DNA from: CAVPCY01 sp963770765
GTDB taxonomy: Bacteria; Actinomycetota; Coriobacteriia; Anaerosomatales; PHET01
Direction: 5' to 3'
DNA length: 64,000 bases
Assembly (NCBI GenBank): GCA_963770765.1
Contig: CAVYQS010000006.1
Location: forward strand, 62,001 to 126,000
This document shows positions 35,112 through 44,146 of the stretch, piece after piece (the first letter of the stretch is position 1; each line of letters opens with the position of its first letter). The translations under genes were made by a program, and so were the position numbers. The notes under the pieces are model-generated. The model did no database searches, was not told the DNA's origin, and saw only the letters and a list, made by a program, of their open reading frames with translations.

Positions 35112-36032
35112 CTACTCGACGATCTTCAGTGCCGGGTCGAAGTTGTCATCGGGCACCTCGCCATGGCAGCGTATACAGAAGTCGGCCGCATGGCACGCCT
35201 CGCAGCCGCGATGCTGCTTGACCCGCTCGCCGTGGACCGCTCGCCAGTCGTCGCCGTGCGACGCGGGCTTGCGCGCATGACAGTCGGCGCACCAGTCCTC
35301 TGTCCACTTGTGGCAGCTTTGGCAGTCGGGGTCGTTCGCCCGCTCCGCGTGAACGACTCCCCAGTCAGCGGCCTGATGGCTCTCGGGTGCGGCCTTCTCG
35401 GTGTGGCAGGCAGTGCAGCTGTCCTTGGCGGTGTCACCGTTGTGGCACGTCAGGCAGCCGGACATCGGAGGAGTGTGCTTGCCTTCGGGACTGAGCTCAT
35501 GCACCAGATAGTCGTGGCACTCGACACACTCCATCTTGAGGATGCTGACGTGAGCGCGGTGCGGAATCTGGAGGTCACCCTTGGGCGAGACCGTGCGCAG
35601 ATCGCTGTGGCAGGCGAGACACGATTCGTTCGTCGGCCGGGCGAAGACCTTGGGCTCACGCGAACGGTTCACGAGCGACAGGTAGAACTCGCCCACCATC
35701 CGTGTCCGGTAGAGCACCTGAGGAAGCACCCCGGGCTTCACGTGGCACCCTTCGCAGCCGGCCTCGACATGTGTCGACGTCGACCACGGCACGTACTTCT
35801 CGGCCAGGGCGGGAGATCGGCCGAAGAACGCGGGACGGGTCGCGATGTAGCCGGGGACGATCACGAGGACGAGGATGGCGAGCACCGCGATGCCGCCGCG
35901 CATGAGCAACCGGCGCCTGCGGGAGCGATCAGGACCCGAAGGCTCGGGAGCGGGGTCCATGGGGACCGATTCGTCTGTCGTGTCATGGGCCAACGGCGTT
36001 CCCTTGTCTCGGGCCTTCCCCCATCCGGCCAT
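35112..36032 (-). CDS. Membrane-anchored nonaheme cytochrome
   Basis: 306 aa: one membrane helix (about 43-62) then nine CXXCH sites. The middle region SPKGDLQIPHRAHVSILKMECVECH is nearly identical in layout to the next-upstream gene's SGDLLIPHRAHVEVLDMQCGECH, so the two are tandem paralogues. ATG overlaps the stop of the upstream gene. NapC-like periplasmic electron carrier. Confidence 0.9.
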   Translation of the reverse strand: MAGWGKARDKGTPLAHDTTDESVPMDPAPEPSGPDRSRRRRLLMRGGIAVLAILVLVIVPGYIATRPAFFGRSPALAEKYVPWSTSTHVEAGCEGCHVKPGVLPQVLYRTRMVGEFYLSLVNRSREPKVFARPTNESCLACHSDLRTVSPKGDLQIPHRAHVSILKMECVECHDYLVHELSPEGKHTPPMSGCLTCHNGDTAKDSCTACHTEKAAPESHQAADWGVVHAERANDPDCQSCHKWTEDWCADCHARKPASHGDDWRAVHGERVKQHRGCEACHAADFCIRCHGEVPDDNFDPALKIVE

Positions 36033-36805
36033 CAGTGGCACTCGTCGCAGAACTTCTGGCCGCCGTGACACACGAGGCAGCCCTCGCCACGCTTCAGGGC
36101 GTGCGGTGCGTGGTCCGTCTTCCAGTTGCCCACGTGCGAAGCGGGTCGCTTCTTGTGGCAATCGTCGCAGTACTCCGGAGTCCAGTCGTGGCACGCGCCG
36201 CAGTCTTGAGACTCGGCGAGATCACCGTGGACAGCCAGCCAGTCCCCCTGCTCATGGGTCTCGGGGACCTGCTTCTGGGTGTGGCACTTCACGCACTCGT
36301 TACCGGCCTTGTCCCCGTCATGGCACTGTTCGAGGCACAGCTCCATCTCCGGGCGGTTGAAGCCGCGTCGGTTCTCGGAATGCACGAGGTCCTTGTGGCA
36401 CTCGCCGCACTGCATGTCGAGGACTTCGACGTGTGCGCGGTGAGGAATCAGCAGGTCGCCGCTGGGCGCCACCTTGCGGTAGTTCGTGTGGCATTGCTGG
36501 CAGGCCTCACGGCTGGGACTCTGCAGCAGGTTGGTCTCACTGGGGCCTTGGACGAGCTGAGAGTAGAACGCCGGTACCGATCTGGCGGCGAACGTCATGA
36601 AGCCGCGAACCCCGGGCTCGACGTGGCATTCGACACACGTGACGCGCGAATGCGTGGAGACGGCCCAGTGGTCCATCCGGTCCACCAGCGCAGGGTAACG
36701 CTTGTAGTAACCCGGTTGCAGCATCGAGATCGCCGGCAGCACGAGCAGCACGACGACCACGACGGCGAGGCCGATGGCGCCCCATATGAGCAGCCTGCGC
36801 CGCAC
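36032..36805 (-). CDS. Membrane-anchored cytochrome with nine heme sites
   Basis: 257 aa: one membrane helix (about 6-28), eight CXXCH sites plus one CX3CH (CLEQCH). The protein ends directly on CDECH, so the last heme is at the C-terminus. GTG start overlaps the stop of the upstream cytochrome by a base. Paralogue of the following cytochrome. The CX3CH heme may need its own lyase activity. Confidence 0.88.
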   Translation of the reverse strand: MRRRLLIWGAIGLAVVVVVLLVLPAISMLQPGYYKRYPALVDRMDHWAVSTHSRVTCVECHVEPGVRGFMTFAARSVPAFYSQLVQGPSETNLLQSPSREACQQCHTNYRKVAPSGDLLIPHRAHVEVLDMQCGECHKDLVHSENRRGFNRPEMELCLEQCHDGDKAGNECVKCHTQKQVPETHEQGDWLAVHGDLAESQDCGACHDWTPEYCDDCHKKRPASHVGNWKTDHAPHALKRGEGCLVCHGGQKFCDECH

Positions 36806-37821
36806 TACTCCATCTCCTTGAACTGGCGGTGACAGTCCTCGCAGTACGCAACCTCGTGGCACGCCAGGCAGCGCGGATCCTCAACGCTCGTGGACTGCTT
36901 CGAGTGGCGGCCTATCCACGTATCGGTCGACCCGTGGAACGAGGGGCGATCGCGGTGGCACTCGTCGCATTCGCCCTCCGACTGATGGCACAGCAGGCAG
37001 TTCGCCGGGTTCTTGAGCGCCTCGGCCCCGTGGTACTCGGCGGTCCACTCAGGCTTGACGTGCAGCTCCTCGATGGGCCTCATGCCGGTCTCGACGACCT
37101 GCCCTTGGAACTCGGGACGCACCCCGGTGGTGTGGCACGTCTGGCACTGGTCGACCTGGTGGCACGACTCGAGGCATGCGCTTTCGCCGGCCTTCTCGAC
37201 AGTCGCAGGGTGCTCGGTCCGCCACTGCTCGCCGGACTCATGCAAGATGTGGTGGCAGTCGAAACACTGATCGGCGGTCTTGGTACCCACATGGCACCCG
37301 TAGGCGACGCACACCCCCGAGAACGGCATCTCCTTGTGCTTGTCGAGATACGTCTCGAGGTGCGCGGTCCACTTGTGACAGTCGACGCAGTTTCGCGTCT
37401 CGCTGGCCACCCGAAGGTGCGCGGGGTGCGGGATGCGGTCGGTGCGGTTGGTCTCGGTGCTCCACTCGTCTTCGTGGCAGGCCAGACACGCCTCGCGGGT
37501 GGGCGGCTCGAAGGTGAAGTAGCTCGGTGTGGTGTCGGTGGTGACGAAGCTCGTATAGTAGTCGGCTATCAGCTGGACCCCGTTGGCGACGGGACGCGTC
37601 TGGTGACACTCGCGGCACCCGATGCCCTCGTGTGCAGAGTCCTCAAGGTTCACATAGCGCCGCTCGAGCGTGTGGTAGCGCGAGAAGAACTGGGCGTTCG
37701 ACGTGGCAACGAGCGGCACCGCGATGGCCAGCAGCACGAACGCCACGACGGAGACGGCGACGATGCCGATGATTCGGGACCTGCGCACCCCGGACTCAGG
37801 CCGCGCCTCGCGCGCGCTCAC
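36805..37821 (-). CDS. Membrane-anchored undecaheme cytochrome
   Basis: 338 aa: one membrane helix (about 17-38), then eleven heme sites: nine CXXCH, one CX4CH (CVAYGCH) and one CX3CH (CLESCH). N-terminal CRECHQT follows the NapC pattern. Third paralogue of the PHxAH-type group (RIPHPAHLRVAS...CVDCH). GTG start 8 bp after the NrfD stop. Confidence 0.88.
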   Translation of the reverse strand: MSAREARPESGVRRSRIIGIVAVSVVAFVLLAIAVPLVATSNAQFFSRYHTLERRYVNLEDSAHEGIGCRECHQTRPVANGVQLIADYYTSFVTTDTTPSYFTFEPPTREACLACHEDEWSTETNRTDRIPHPAHLRVASETRNCVDCHKWTAHLETYLDKHKEMPFSGVCVAYGCHVGTKTADQCFDCHHILHESGEQWRTEHPATVEKAGESACLESCHQVDQCQTCHTTGVRPEFQGQVVETGMRPIEELHVKPEWTAEYHGAEALKNPANCLLCHQSEGECDECHRDRPSFHGSTDTWIGRHSKQSTSVEDPRCLACHEVAYCEDCHRQFKEME

Positions 37822-37828
37822 TGCTGGA

Positions 37829-39095
37829 TCACCCGGCCTCGAGGGCGCGTTCGGGGGCGACCTCGCCGTACGAGTGGCCGTGGGCGTGGGCGTCGAGCTC
37901 TTCCTGAGGCACCTCGAGGGGCAGCACCTTGGCCGCGAACGTCATGATCAACAACCCGAGCGCCAGCAGACCGAGCGCGATCAGTACCTCGACCAGGCTG
38001 GGAACGTACACCGGCGCCGGTTGACCGAGCGGGTTGATCGCGAAGCCCATCGCCATGAGCGAGTAGCGCTTGAGGAAGATGGCGACCACGTACATCGCGG
38101 CGGCCGTGAGCTGGATCGCCGGAAGGTGTCGCGTCTTGCGACCTGCGAGCAGGCCGAAGGCGGTGAAGCCCAGCACGAGCACCGGAAGGAACGCGAACGC
38201 GTAGGTGCCGCCCAAGAGGAACTCGTCGAAGCGCAGCGTATGCCCGGGCTTGGCGGATGTCGGCCAGTAGATCACGAGGATCTCCACGATCGAGCAGGAA
38301 CAGGTCGATGATGATGACCGTGGCCAGCAGCGTCGAGAGGCTGCGGAACATGCTCGCCTTGAACTTCATCACACCGAAGTGCTGCATGATGTAGGCGGAG
38401 ATCATCAGCAAGGCGATGCCCGAGGCGGTTGCCGATGTCAGGAAGATCGGCACCATGACCGCGGAGTTCCACAGCTCGCGCGACTTGTTGAGCGCCAGCA
38501 CGAAGGCGGTCGTGGTGTGCAGGTACACCGCGAACGGCAACGCGATGAGCGTCATGCGCGTGGCGAGCTTCTCCCCGCCCTTGCCGGTGATCAGGATCCA
38601 CAGGTCGACGAAGCAGATGATCATGTAGATGTTCGCCGCGCTACCGGTGTAGACGAACGGCGAAGACGGGTTGGGCGTGAGCAGCATGAAGATCGCCCGC
38701 CACGGGCGCTCCATGTCGGTGATGATTCCGAGCAGCGCCAACATCACGAGCACACCCGCCTGCAGCACCGCCAGACGTGCGAGTGGCCGATACTGCTCGG
38801 CACCGAAGAGATGCACGCTCGCGTAGACCACGAGCCCGCCTGCCGAGAGGCCCACGTAGTACATGTAGTTGGTGAACCACAGGCCCCACGGGTACGTGTC
38901 CCGCATCGCCATCACCGAGCCGCCGTTGGTCATCGCCGCGCCCCATGCCATCACGCCCAGAATCAGGAGGGTGAACAGCATCGAGACGAACGCCCAGTAG
39001 CGCGGGCCGGCGACCTTGAGGGAACCCAAGTCGAAGTCGATCCCGATGAAGTGGAAGATTCCGGTGCGCGTGGCGGATGCGGGAACGTCAGTCAC
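37829..39095 (-). CDS. nrfD: NrfD/PsrC-like quinol-interacting membrane subunit (frameshift)
   Basis: About 421 aa when one extra base at about 38291 is removed. Eight to ten membrane helices; conserved PWGLWFTNYMYYVGLSAGG and MERPWRAIF are typical of NrfD/PsrC. Exchanges electrons between menaquinol and the Fe-S partner. The frame breaks after ATVIIIDLFLL and resumes at VEILVIYWPTSAKPGH. GTG start overlaps the stop of the ferredoxin gene by 8 bp. Confidence 0.9.
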
Positions 39096-40005
39096 GTCTC
39101 ATCACCCCACATACCAGATCATCGGGATCGTTGCCGACCTCTTCTTTGAGCCGCCACACCCGGCGTGTCTTGAGCAGGATCGAGACCGCACTCTCCGGAT
39201 CGTTCAGGTCGCCGAAGGTGCGCGCGCCGACGGGACAGGCCTCCGTGCAAGCCGTGGTCTGGCCGTTGCGCGTGCGCTGGATACAGAACGTGCACTTCTC
39301 GACGACACCCGCCTTCTCCTCCAAGGGCACCGTGGGGTTCACCTCGTCCTCGGGAACCTCGGGCTCGACCCAGTTGAAGTGGCGTGCGTCATACGGGCAG
39401 GTGACCATGCAGTTGCGGCACGCGATGCACTTCTCATAGTCGATGACCACGATGCCGTCGGGCTCTTTCCACGTGGCGATCACGGGGCAGCCGTACACGC
39501 AGGTGGGCTTCGCGCACTGCATGCACTGGACCGGCATGTACCACTTGTCGGGACGACCGGCCTCCTCGTAGTTCAGGTCGGCGTGCTCGATGTCGACCTT
39601 GCCCAGATCCATCTCGAGGACCTGGATGTAGGTGAAGCCTGAGTTCCGGCCGATGTTGTTCTCTTTCACGCATGCGTAGACGCACCTGCGGCATCCGATG
39701 CATGCCTTCACATCGATGACCATGCCCCACTTCTGCTTGCCCGCGGGCTCGGCGTAGTGGGGCGGCTTACCCGGATAGTTGATGGCCTGGTCGTGCTCGA
39801 TGATCTCCGCGATGCCTTCGTTACCCTCGGCCACCTCCCCGGCCTCTGAGGCTCCGGCCACAGAGATGGCAGCGGGTATGGCGCCCGCGGCGAACAACCC
39901 CGCGGCGGCACCGATGCCTTCAAAGAACCGCCGCCGCGACAGAGTGCAGCCTGCGGGCAGCAGCTCGTCGTCTTGTGCGGCGGCCGGCTTCTTGTCTTCG
40001 ATCAT
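39088..40005 (-). CDS. Tat-exported four-cluster ferredoxin (PsrB/DsrO type)
   Basis: 305 aa. Twin-arginine motif SRRRFFEG at about 23-30, then cysteine sets ACIGCRRCVYAC, CMQCAKPTCVYGC, CIACRNCMVTC and CTFCIQ...CTEAC for four [4Fe-4S] clusters. Its partner is the NrfD protein encoded just after; together they link the quinone pool to the cytochromes. ATG overlaps the stop of the tetraheme gene (ATGA). Confidence 0.92.
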   Translation of the reverse strand: MIEDKKPAAAQDDELLPAGCTLSRRRFFEGIGAAAGLFAAGAIPAAISVAGASEAGEVAEGNEGIAEIIEHDQAINYPGKPPHYAEPAGKQKWGMVIDVKACIGCRRCVYACVKENNIGRNSGFTYIQVLEMDLGKVDIEHADLNYEEAGRPDKWYMPVQCMQCAKPTCVYGCPVIATWKEPDGIVVIDYEKCIACRNCMVTCPYDARHFNWVEPEVPEDEVNPTVPLEEKAGVVEKCTFCIQRTRNGQTTACTEACPVGARTFGDLNDPESAVSILLKTRRVWRLKEEVGNDPDDLVCGVMRRD

Positions 40006-40748
40006 CGCTTGGACCTTCCCGAGATCATGAACCCGACCATGCCCAGCGCCGCGACGGCACCGATCGCGGCGGCGACCGTAAGCCACGTCGGGGTGTAGAC
40101 GGGAGGAGGTACGGGCGGCGAGGCCATGGGCTTGAACGGCTCGCGAGCTGAGACCGCCCTTACCTCGACACCGGTGCCTTGGAACGGAGGCAGCGCCGGC
40201 ACGTAGATCCATGACGGAGTGTGCGGGTCGTGGCAACCGGCCGAGGTGCACTTCTCGGCTTGCTTGCCGTGAATGCCGACCTGCCACTGGTTGTACTTCT
40301 CGAAGTGGCAGCGCTGGCAGACGCGCGAGACATCCCCGGTGATGTCGACGAACGTGCCGTCTGGCAGCAACAGCTTGCCGGGGTCTTTGGTCGGCGCATC
40401 GTGACAGGCGAGACACGCCTTGTCGCCCTCACCGAGTATGTCGTGCTTCTCGAGTTCGATCTCGTGCTTCTCGAACCCGTTGGGGAGCGGTTTCGTGGGT
40501 TCCCCGTCCGCGCCCACCGTCACGGGGTGACAGTCGGTACAGGGGTGGAAGGCGAGCTCGCCAGTCGAGGACTTGCCCGCGGATGCAGATGCCGAGAACG
40601 TCAGGATGATCAGCATCGTGACGGCGAGCACTCCAGCCATGAATGCCAGACGTGACACTCGGAGGCGTGGCCGCCGGCCGGACACTGTGTGCACTGAGAC
40701 TGCGTCTATGGCGCTCTCACCACCCAGTCTGTTGAACGGACGCTGCAA
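40002..40748 (-). CDS. Membrane-bound tetraheme cytochrome
   Basis: 248 aa as drawn, from a TTG at 40748; no good ribosome site, so a start at an internal GTG near the helix is possible. Signal-like helix about 33-57, three CXXCH sites (CTDCH, CLACH, CQRCH), a fourth site CTSAGCH (CX4CH) and a C-terminal membrane helix (about 220-240). First gene of the cytochrome operon; presumably the direct acceptor from the ferredoxin subunit. Confidence 0.83.
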   Translation of the reverse strand: MQRPFNRLGGESAIDAVSVHTVSGRRPRLRVSRLAFMAGVLAVTMLIILTFSASASAGKSSTGELAFHPCTDCHPVTVGADGEPTKPLPNGFEKHEIELEKHDILGEGDKACLACHDAPTKDPGKLLLPDGTFVDITGDVSRVCQRCHFEKYNQWQVGIHGKQAEKCTSAGCHDPHTPSWIYVPALPPFQGTGVEVRAVSAREPFKPMASPPVPPPVYTPTWLTVAAAIGAVAALGMVGFMISGRSKR

Positions 40749-40795
40749 TCGCTGATGACACTAGCAGGAGCCTCGACCACGGCTATTCGCGTGGT

Positions 40796-40822
40796 ATTAC
40801 CGAAATGTTAGGGTTGTGTTAG
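40796..40822. promoter_or_regulatory. Direct-repeat operator in the cytochrome/two-component region
   Basis: TGTTAG-N5-TGTTAG (40806-40811, 40817-40822), preceded by ATTACCG. An 11-bp period of direct repeats is the shape bound by OmpR/PhoB-type regulators. The element lies between the divergent cytochrome and regulator genes. The same 27 bp, with 23 identities, recurs inverted at 43393-43419. Confidence 0.6.
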
Positions 40823-40844
40823 CGGCGATCGGCGTCGCACTCGG

Positions 40845-40850
40845 TATTCT
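40845..40850 (+). promoter_or_regulatory. -10 box of the response-regulator gene
   Basis: TATTCT, 43 bp before the GTG start. The region where a -35 box should lie (40822-40827) reads GCGGCG and is not a match, while the TGTTAG half-site ends there, as expected for an activator-dependent promoter. Confidence 0.45.
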
Positions 40851-40892
40851 TCTTCGCGTAGCGGACCAACCCTGTCACAGGAGCGTGTCGAC

Positions 40893-41570
40893 GTGAAACG
40901 CATTCTGGCGGTCGACGACGAAGAGTCGATCCTCAAGGTCGTGGACTACGCGCTCTCGCAGGCCGGCTACGAAGTCCACACCGCCCGTGACGCCGACGGT
41001 GCCGAGTTCATGTTCTCCCAGGTGAACCCCGATCTCGTCATCCTCGACCTGATGCTCCCCGGCAAGTCGGGACTCGACATCGCTCGTGACCTGCGAGCCT
41101 TCTCGAATGTACCCATAATCATGCTGTCGGCCCGCGGCGACGAAGTCGACCGGATACTCGGCCTGGAGTTCGGCGCGGACGACTACGTCACCAAGCCCTT
41201 CTCGCCCCGAGAGCTGGTCAGCCGCGTCAAGGCGATCCTGCGCCGGGTCGACGGTGGCGACGAGAAGGCGTGCATCCAGGTGGGCGATCTCGAGATCGAC
41301 ACGCGCGCGCGGCAGGTCAAGCTCAGCGGCCAGCCCATGCACCTCACGAGCTCCGAGTACGGCATCGTGCTGTTCCTCGCGAAGCAGCCGGGCACCGCCT
41401 ACTCGCGCCAGGCGATACTCTCGGCGCTGTGGGACGTATCTCCGGTCGGCGACGAGCGCGCGATCGACGTGCACATCCACAACATCCGCGAGAAGATCGA
41501 AGCCGACCCCAAGAACCCCACGCACATTCTCACGGTCCGTGGATTCGGCTACCGGCTGAGGGAGCCCTAG
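40893..41570 (+). CDS. OmpR-family response regulator
   Basis: 225 aa: receiver domain with acidic pair D8/D9, phospho-acceptor D52 (VILDLMLPGKSG), S/T and K101 (VTKPFSP); winged-helix DNA-binding domain from about 130 (LTSSEYGIVLFLAKQPG, SALWDVSPVG, IREKIEADPKNPTHILTVRGFGY). GTG start with CAGGAG upstream. Partner of the kinase encoded next; probably acts on the cytochrome operon through the 27-bp element. Confidence 0.95.
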   Translation: MKRILAVDDEESILKVVDYALSQAGYEVHTARDADGAEFMFSQVNPDLVILDLMLPGKSGLDIARDLRAFSNVPIIMLSARGDEVDRILGLEFGADDYVTKPFSPRELVSRVKAILRRVDGGDEKACIQVGDLEIDTRARQVKLSGQPMHLTSSEYGIVLFLAKQPGTAYSRQAILSALWDVSPVGDERAIDVHIHNIREKIEADPKNPTHILTVRGFGYRLREP

Positions 41571-41575
41571 AGCCC

Positions 41576-43339
41576 ATGCCCAGGCGCCGGAGAGCTTCGA
41601 TCCGCCTCTGGCAGACCGAGCTGTTCATCACCGTCATCGTCGTAGCGATGCTCATCTTGTCCGGGGCGTTGTCTGCCGGACTCAAAGACACGCTGTCGGA
41701 CATGGCTCGGACCAACGAACTGCGCAACGCCTCCGCCCTCGCCCGTCGACTCGAGTCGCGCACGCCGATCACCCAGGAGCAGCTCGGATCGGTCCGAGAA
41801 GACATCGAGGAGTACCGCGGCATCTACGAGTCCGGGGTCTGGGTGTTCGACCTCGACGGCGAGCTGCTGGAGTCCTCGTTCGACGGCGGCCCGGCGGACT
41901 CCGCGCTCGAGCTGGCACTTCGAGGCGGTCTCGCCGAGGACCACTCGTACTCTACTGTGGACATGCGCACGAACGGCTGGGTCATCGCATCCAAACCGCT
42001 CGTGGGCTCAGAAGGTGACCTCGTGGGCGCCGTCGTGACGGCGAGCCCGGTCGACAGCTCGCTCAGGATCCTCGACGCGATCCGCTACCGGCTCTGGGTG
42101 ACGTTCTGGGTCTCGCTCATCGCTGCCGGGCTGCTCGGCTTCGTGTTCTCGGAGTTCATCGGCAGGCGCATCCGCGAGATGTCGACCGCCGCGGCGGCGA
42201 TGGCGGCGGGCGACTTCGAGCAACGGCTCGCGACAGGTTTCGTCCCCGATGAGGTCTACGACCTCGCGGTCTCGTACAACAGCATGGCCAGCCGATTGGG
42301 CGAGGCCTTCAACGCCATCCGAGAGAACGAGCGCCAGATCGCCGCCGTGGTCGAGTCGATGGCCGAGGGGGTCGTCGCCTTCGATGCGGCCGGCGAGGTG
42401 CGCGTCATCAACCCCGAAGCGGTCAGGCTGCTCGACCTGCCCCACCGCGACCTTCTCGGAGTGGCCGTGACGGAGGTGACATCGCAGCCGGTCGTTCTGG
42501 ACGTCGTCGCCACCGGCCTTGCAGGCAACCAGGCGGCCGGGTCGGTGACGGTGGGCCAGTTCACCGTGTTGCTGCACTGCACGCCGCTGCTCGACGCCGA
42601 GGGCGAGGTTGACGGAGCGGTGCTGCTGATATCGGACGTGACCGAGCAGCGGCGCATCGAAGCCGCGCAGCGCCGCTTCGTGGCCGATGCGAGCCACGAG
42701 ATGCGCACGCCGATCGCCGCGATCAAGGGCATTCTCGAGCTGCTCGCCGATGGTGCGAAGGACGACCCCGATGTCCGCGACGACTTCATCCGAACCATGC
42801 AGGTCGAGTCCGACCGGCTGGGTCGGCTTGTGGCCGACTTGCTCACACTCGCCCAGCTCGACGCCGGCAGCCTGCGGCTCAGCATCGCGCCGGAGTGGGT
42901 CGCAGACCTGCTGCGCGACGTCGCGAGCGTCATGCGCGCCCTTGCCGAGCGTGCCGGCGTCCATCTGGCGGTCGAGATCCCCGAGGGCGACCTGCAGGTG
43001 CAAGCCGACCGCGACCGCGTCATTCAGGTACTCCTCAGCTTCACGGACAACGCGCTCAAGCACTCGTCTCCCGGCGACACCGTCCGTCTGCGCGCACAGC
43101 GACGCGGCGACGCGGTCTTGCTCGAGGTCGCCGATGAGGGCTCGGGGATCGAGCCCGAGCAGCTCGCGCGTGTGTTCGAGCGCTTCTACCGAGCAGACGA
43201 CGCGCGCGCCGGCGGCGGCGGGACCGGTCTGGGCCTCGCGATCGCCAAGGAGATCGTGGAAGCGCACGGTTCCACGATCGAGGTCCGCTCGGCTCCCGAG
43301 CAGGGCACGACGTTCGGATTCGAGCTTCCGCTCGCGTGA
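41576..43339 (+). CDS. Membrane sensor histidine kinase with PAS domain
   Basis: 587 aa: membrane helices about 14-36 and 171-195 flanking an extracytoplasmic sensor; HAMP about 196-245; PAS about 250-350; HisKA with H374 in SHEMRTP; ATPase with FTDNALKHSS (N box), DEGSGIEPEQL (G1) and GGGGTGLGLAIAKE (G2). Senses an external or redox cue for the adjacent cytochrome operon; the PAS domain has no visible heme or flavin site. Starts five bases after the regulator stop. Confidence 0.94.
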   Translation: MPRRRRASIRLWQTELFITVIVVAMLILSGALSAGLKDTLSDMARTNELRNASALARRLESRTPITQEQLGSVREDIEEYRGIYESGVWVFDLDGELLESSFDGGPADSALELALRGGLAEDHSYSTVDMRTNGWVIASKPLVGSEGDLVGAVVTASPVDSSLRILDAIRYRLWVTFWVSLIAAGLLGFVFSEFIGRRIREMSTAAAAMAAGDFEQRLATGFVPDEVYDLAVSYNSMASRLGEAFNAIRENERQIAAVVESMAEGVVAFDAAGEVRVINPEAVRLLDLPHRDLLGVAVTEVTSQPVVLDVVATGLAGNQAAGSVTVGQFTVLLHCTPLLDAEGEVDGAVLLISDVTEQRRIEAAQRRFVADASHEMRTPIAAIKGILELLADGAKDDPDVRDDFIRTMQVESDRLGRLVADLLTLAQLDAGSLRLSIAPEWVADLLRDVASVMRALAERAGVHLAVEIPEGDLQVQADRDRVIQVLLSFTDNALKHSSPGDTVRLRAQRRGDAVLLEVADEGSGIEPEQLARVFERFYRADDARAGGGGTGLGLAIAKEIVEAHGSTIEVRSAPEQGTTFGFELPLA

Positions 43340-43392
43340 CTCGGAGCCCCACCTCGGCTCGCACGCGGCCGCATGAAGACCGCTCAAGATCA

Positions 43393-43419
43393 CTCACACA
43401 ACCCTAACAAAACGGTAAT
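43393..43419. promoter_or_regulatory. Second copy of the direct-repeat operator
   Basis: Minus-strand reading ATTACCG-TTT-TGTTAG-GGTTG-TGTGAG matches 40796-40822 at 23 of 27 positions. It lies 93 bp before the start of the membrane protein at 43512, upstream of a possible -10 (TAGTCT, 43454-43459), so that gene is a likely second target of the regulator. Confidence 0.55.
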
Positions 43420-43511
43420 CGGTCGCGAACCCGAGGGCACCCGAACGGGCGCATAGTCTCATCAGGTCACCTGTGTGTCGCTCGTTGACGGACCACTTGG
43501 AGGTAGGAACC

Positions 43512-44072
43512 ATGGAGCTCGTATTCGCAGCCGTTCTGATCATCGGCATCCCGCTCGCACTGATAGCGCTTGTGGTCATGACGCCGCTCTTCCTGGGAGC
43601 CATGGCGTACGACGTCTCACAGGCACACAAGTCCGAGACCCGGGATCCCGCCGACATCCGCACCCGTGTGGCCGTCGAGCGTGGATTCGCCCGTGCGTTC
43701 GTTGTCGCCGGCGGCGTCTTCTGGTCGATCGCCGCGTTCACCGGTCTGCTCACGTTCCAGGAGAGCGGTATGGCCGCCGCGCTGCTCGCGGGGTTCTATC
43801 CGCTCGTCGCGGTCCTTGCCACGCTGGCCATCGGCTGGTACTTCGAGCGCGCGACCGCCGCGCTGCTGTGGCTGGCGTCGATCGGCGTCGTGGTCTGGGG
43901 CGTCATCTACCAGTTCGAGATCGGCGTGTGGATGCTCATGGCCTTCACGCTCATCGGCCCGATGGCCACCGCCGCAACGCTGTTCTGGCTCGCCCGCCGC
44001 GACCAGGAGGCGTACGAACTGGCCGTCGCTCGGCAGCCCGAGTTCGCGACGGTCGAGGTCACGAACTCGTAG
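43512..44072 (+). CDS. Four- to five-helix membrane protein
   Basis: 186 aa, start at ATG with GGAGG upstream. Helices near 3-25, 60-85, 90-110, 115-133 and 138-160. No recognisable family. Preceded by the 27-bp operator shared with the cytochrome region and followed by a bidirectional terminator. May be part of the same response. Confidence 0.7.
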   Translation: MELVFAAVLIIGIPLALIALVVMTPLFLGAMAYDVSQAHKSETRDPADIRTRVAVERGFARAFVVAGGVFWSIAAFTGLLTFQESGMAAALLAGFYPLVAVLATLAIGWYFERATAALLWLASIGVVVWGVIYQFEIGVWMLMAFTLIGPMATAATLFWLARRDQEAYELAVARQPEFATVEVTNS

Positions 44073-44099
44073 CCCGCACGTTCAACAGGAAGTGCCACT

Positions 44100-44128
44100 C
44101 AGAGGGCCGGCCAACCGCCGGCCCTCTG
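44100..44128. terminator. Bidirectional terminator
   Basis: Perfect 12-bp stem (CAGAGGGCCGGC and complement) with loop CAACC followed by TT. It separates the convergent membrane-protein gene and recQ. Confidence 0.75.
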
Positions 44129-44146
44129 TTCGTCCGGGATTCGCGG

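Noticed and set aside
40749..40892. A CRISPR or tandem-repeat array at the TGTTAG copies
   Set aside because: Only two 6-bp copies per site, no spacers of constant size and no cas genes in the window.
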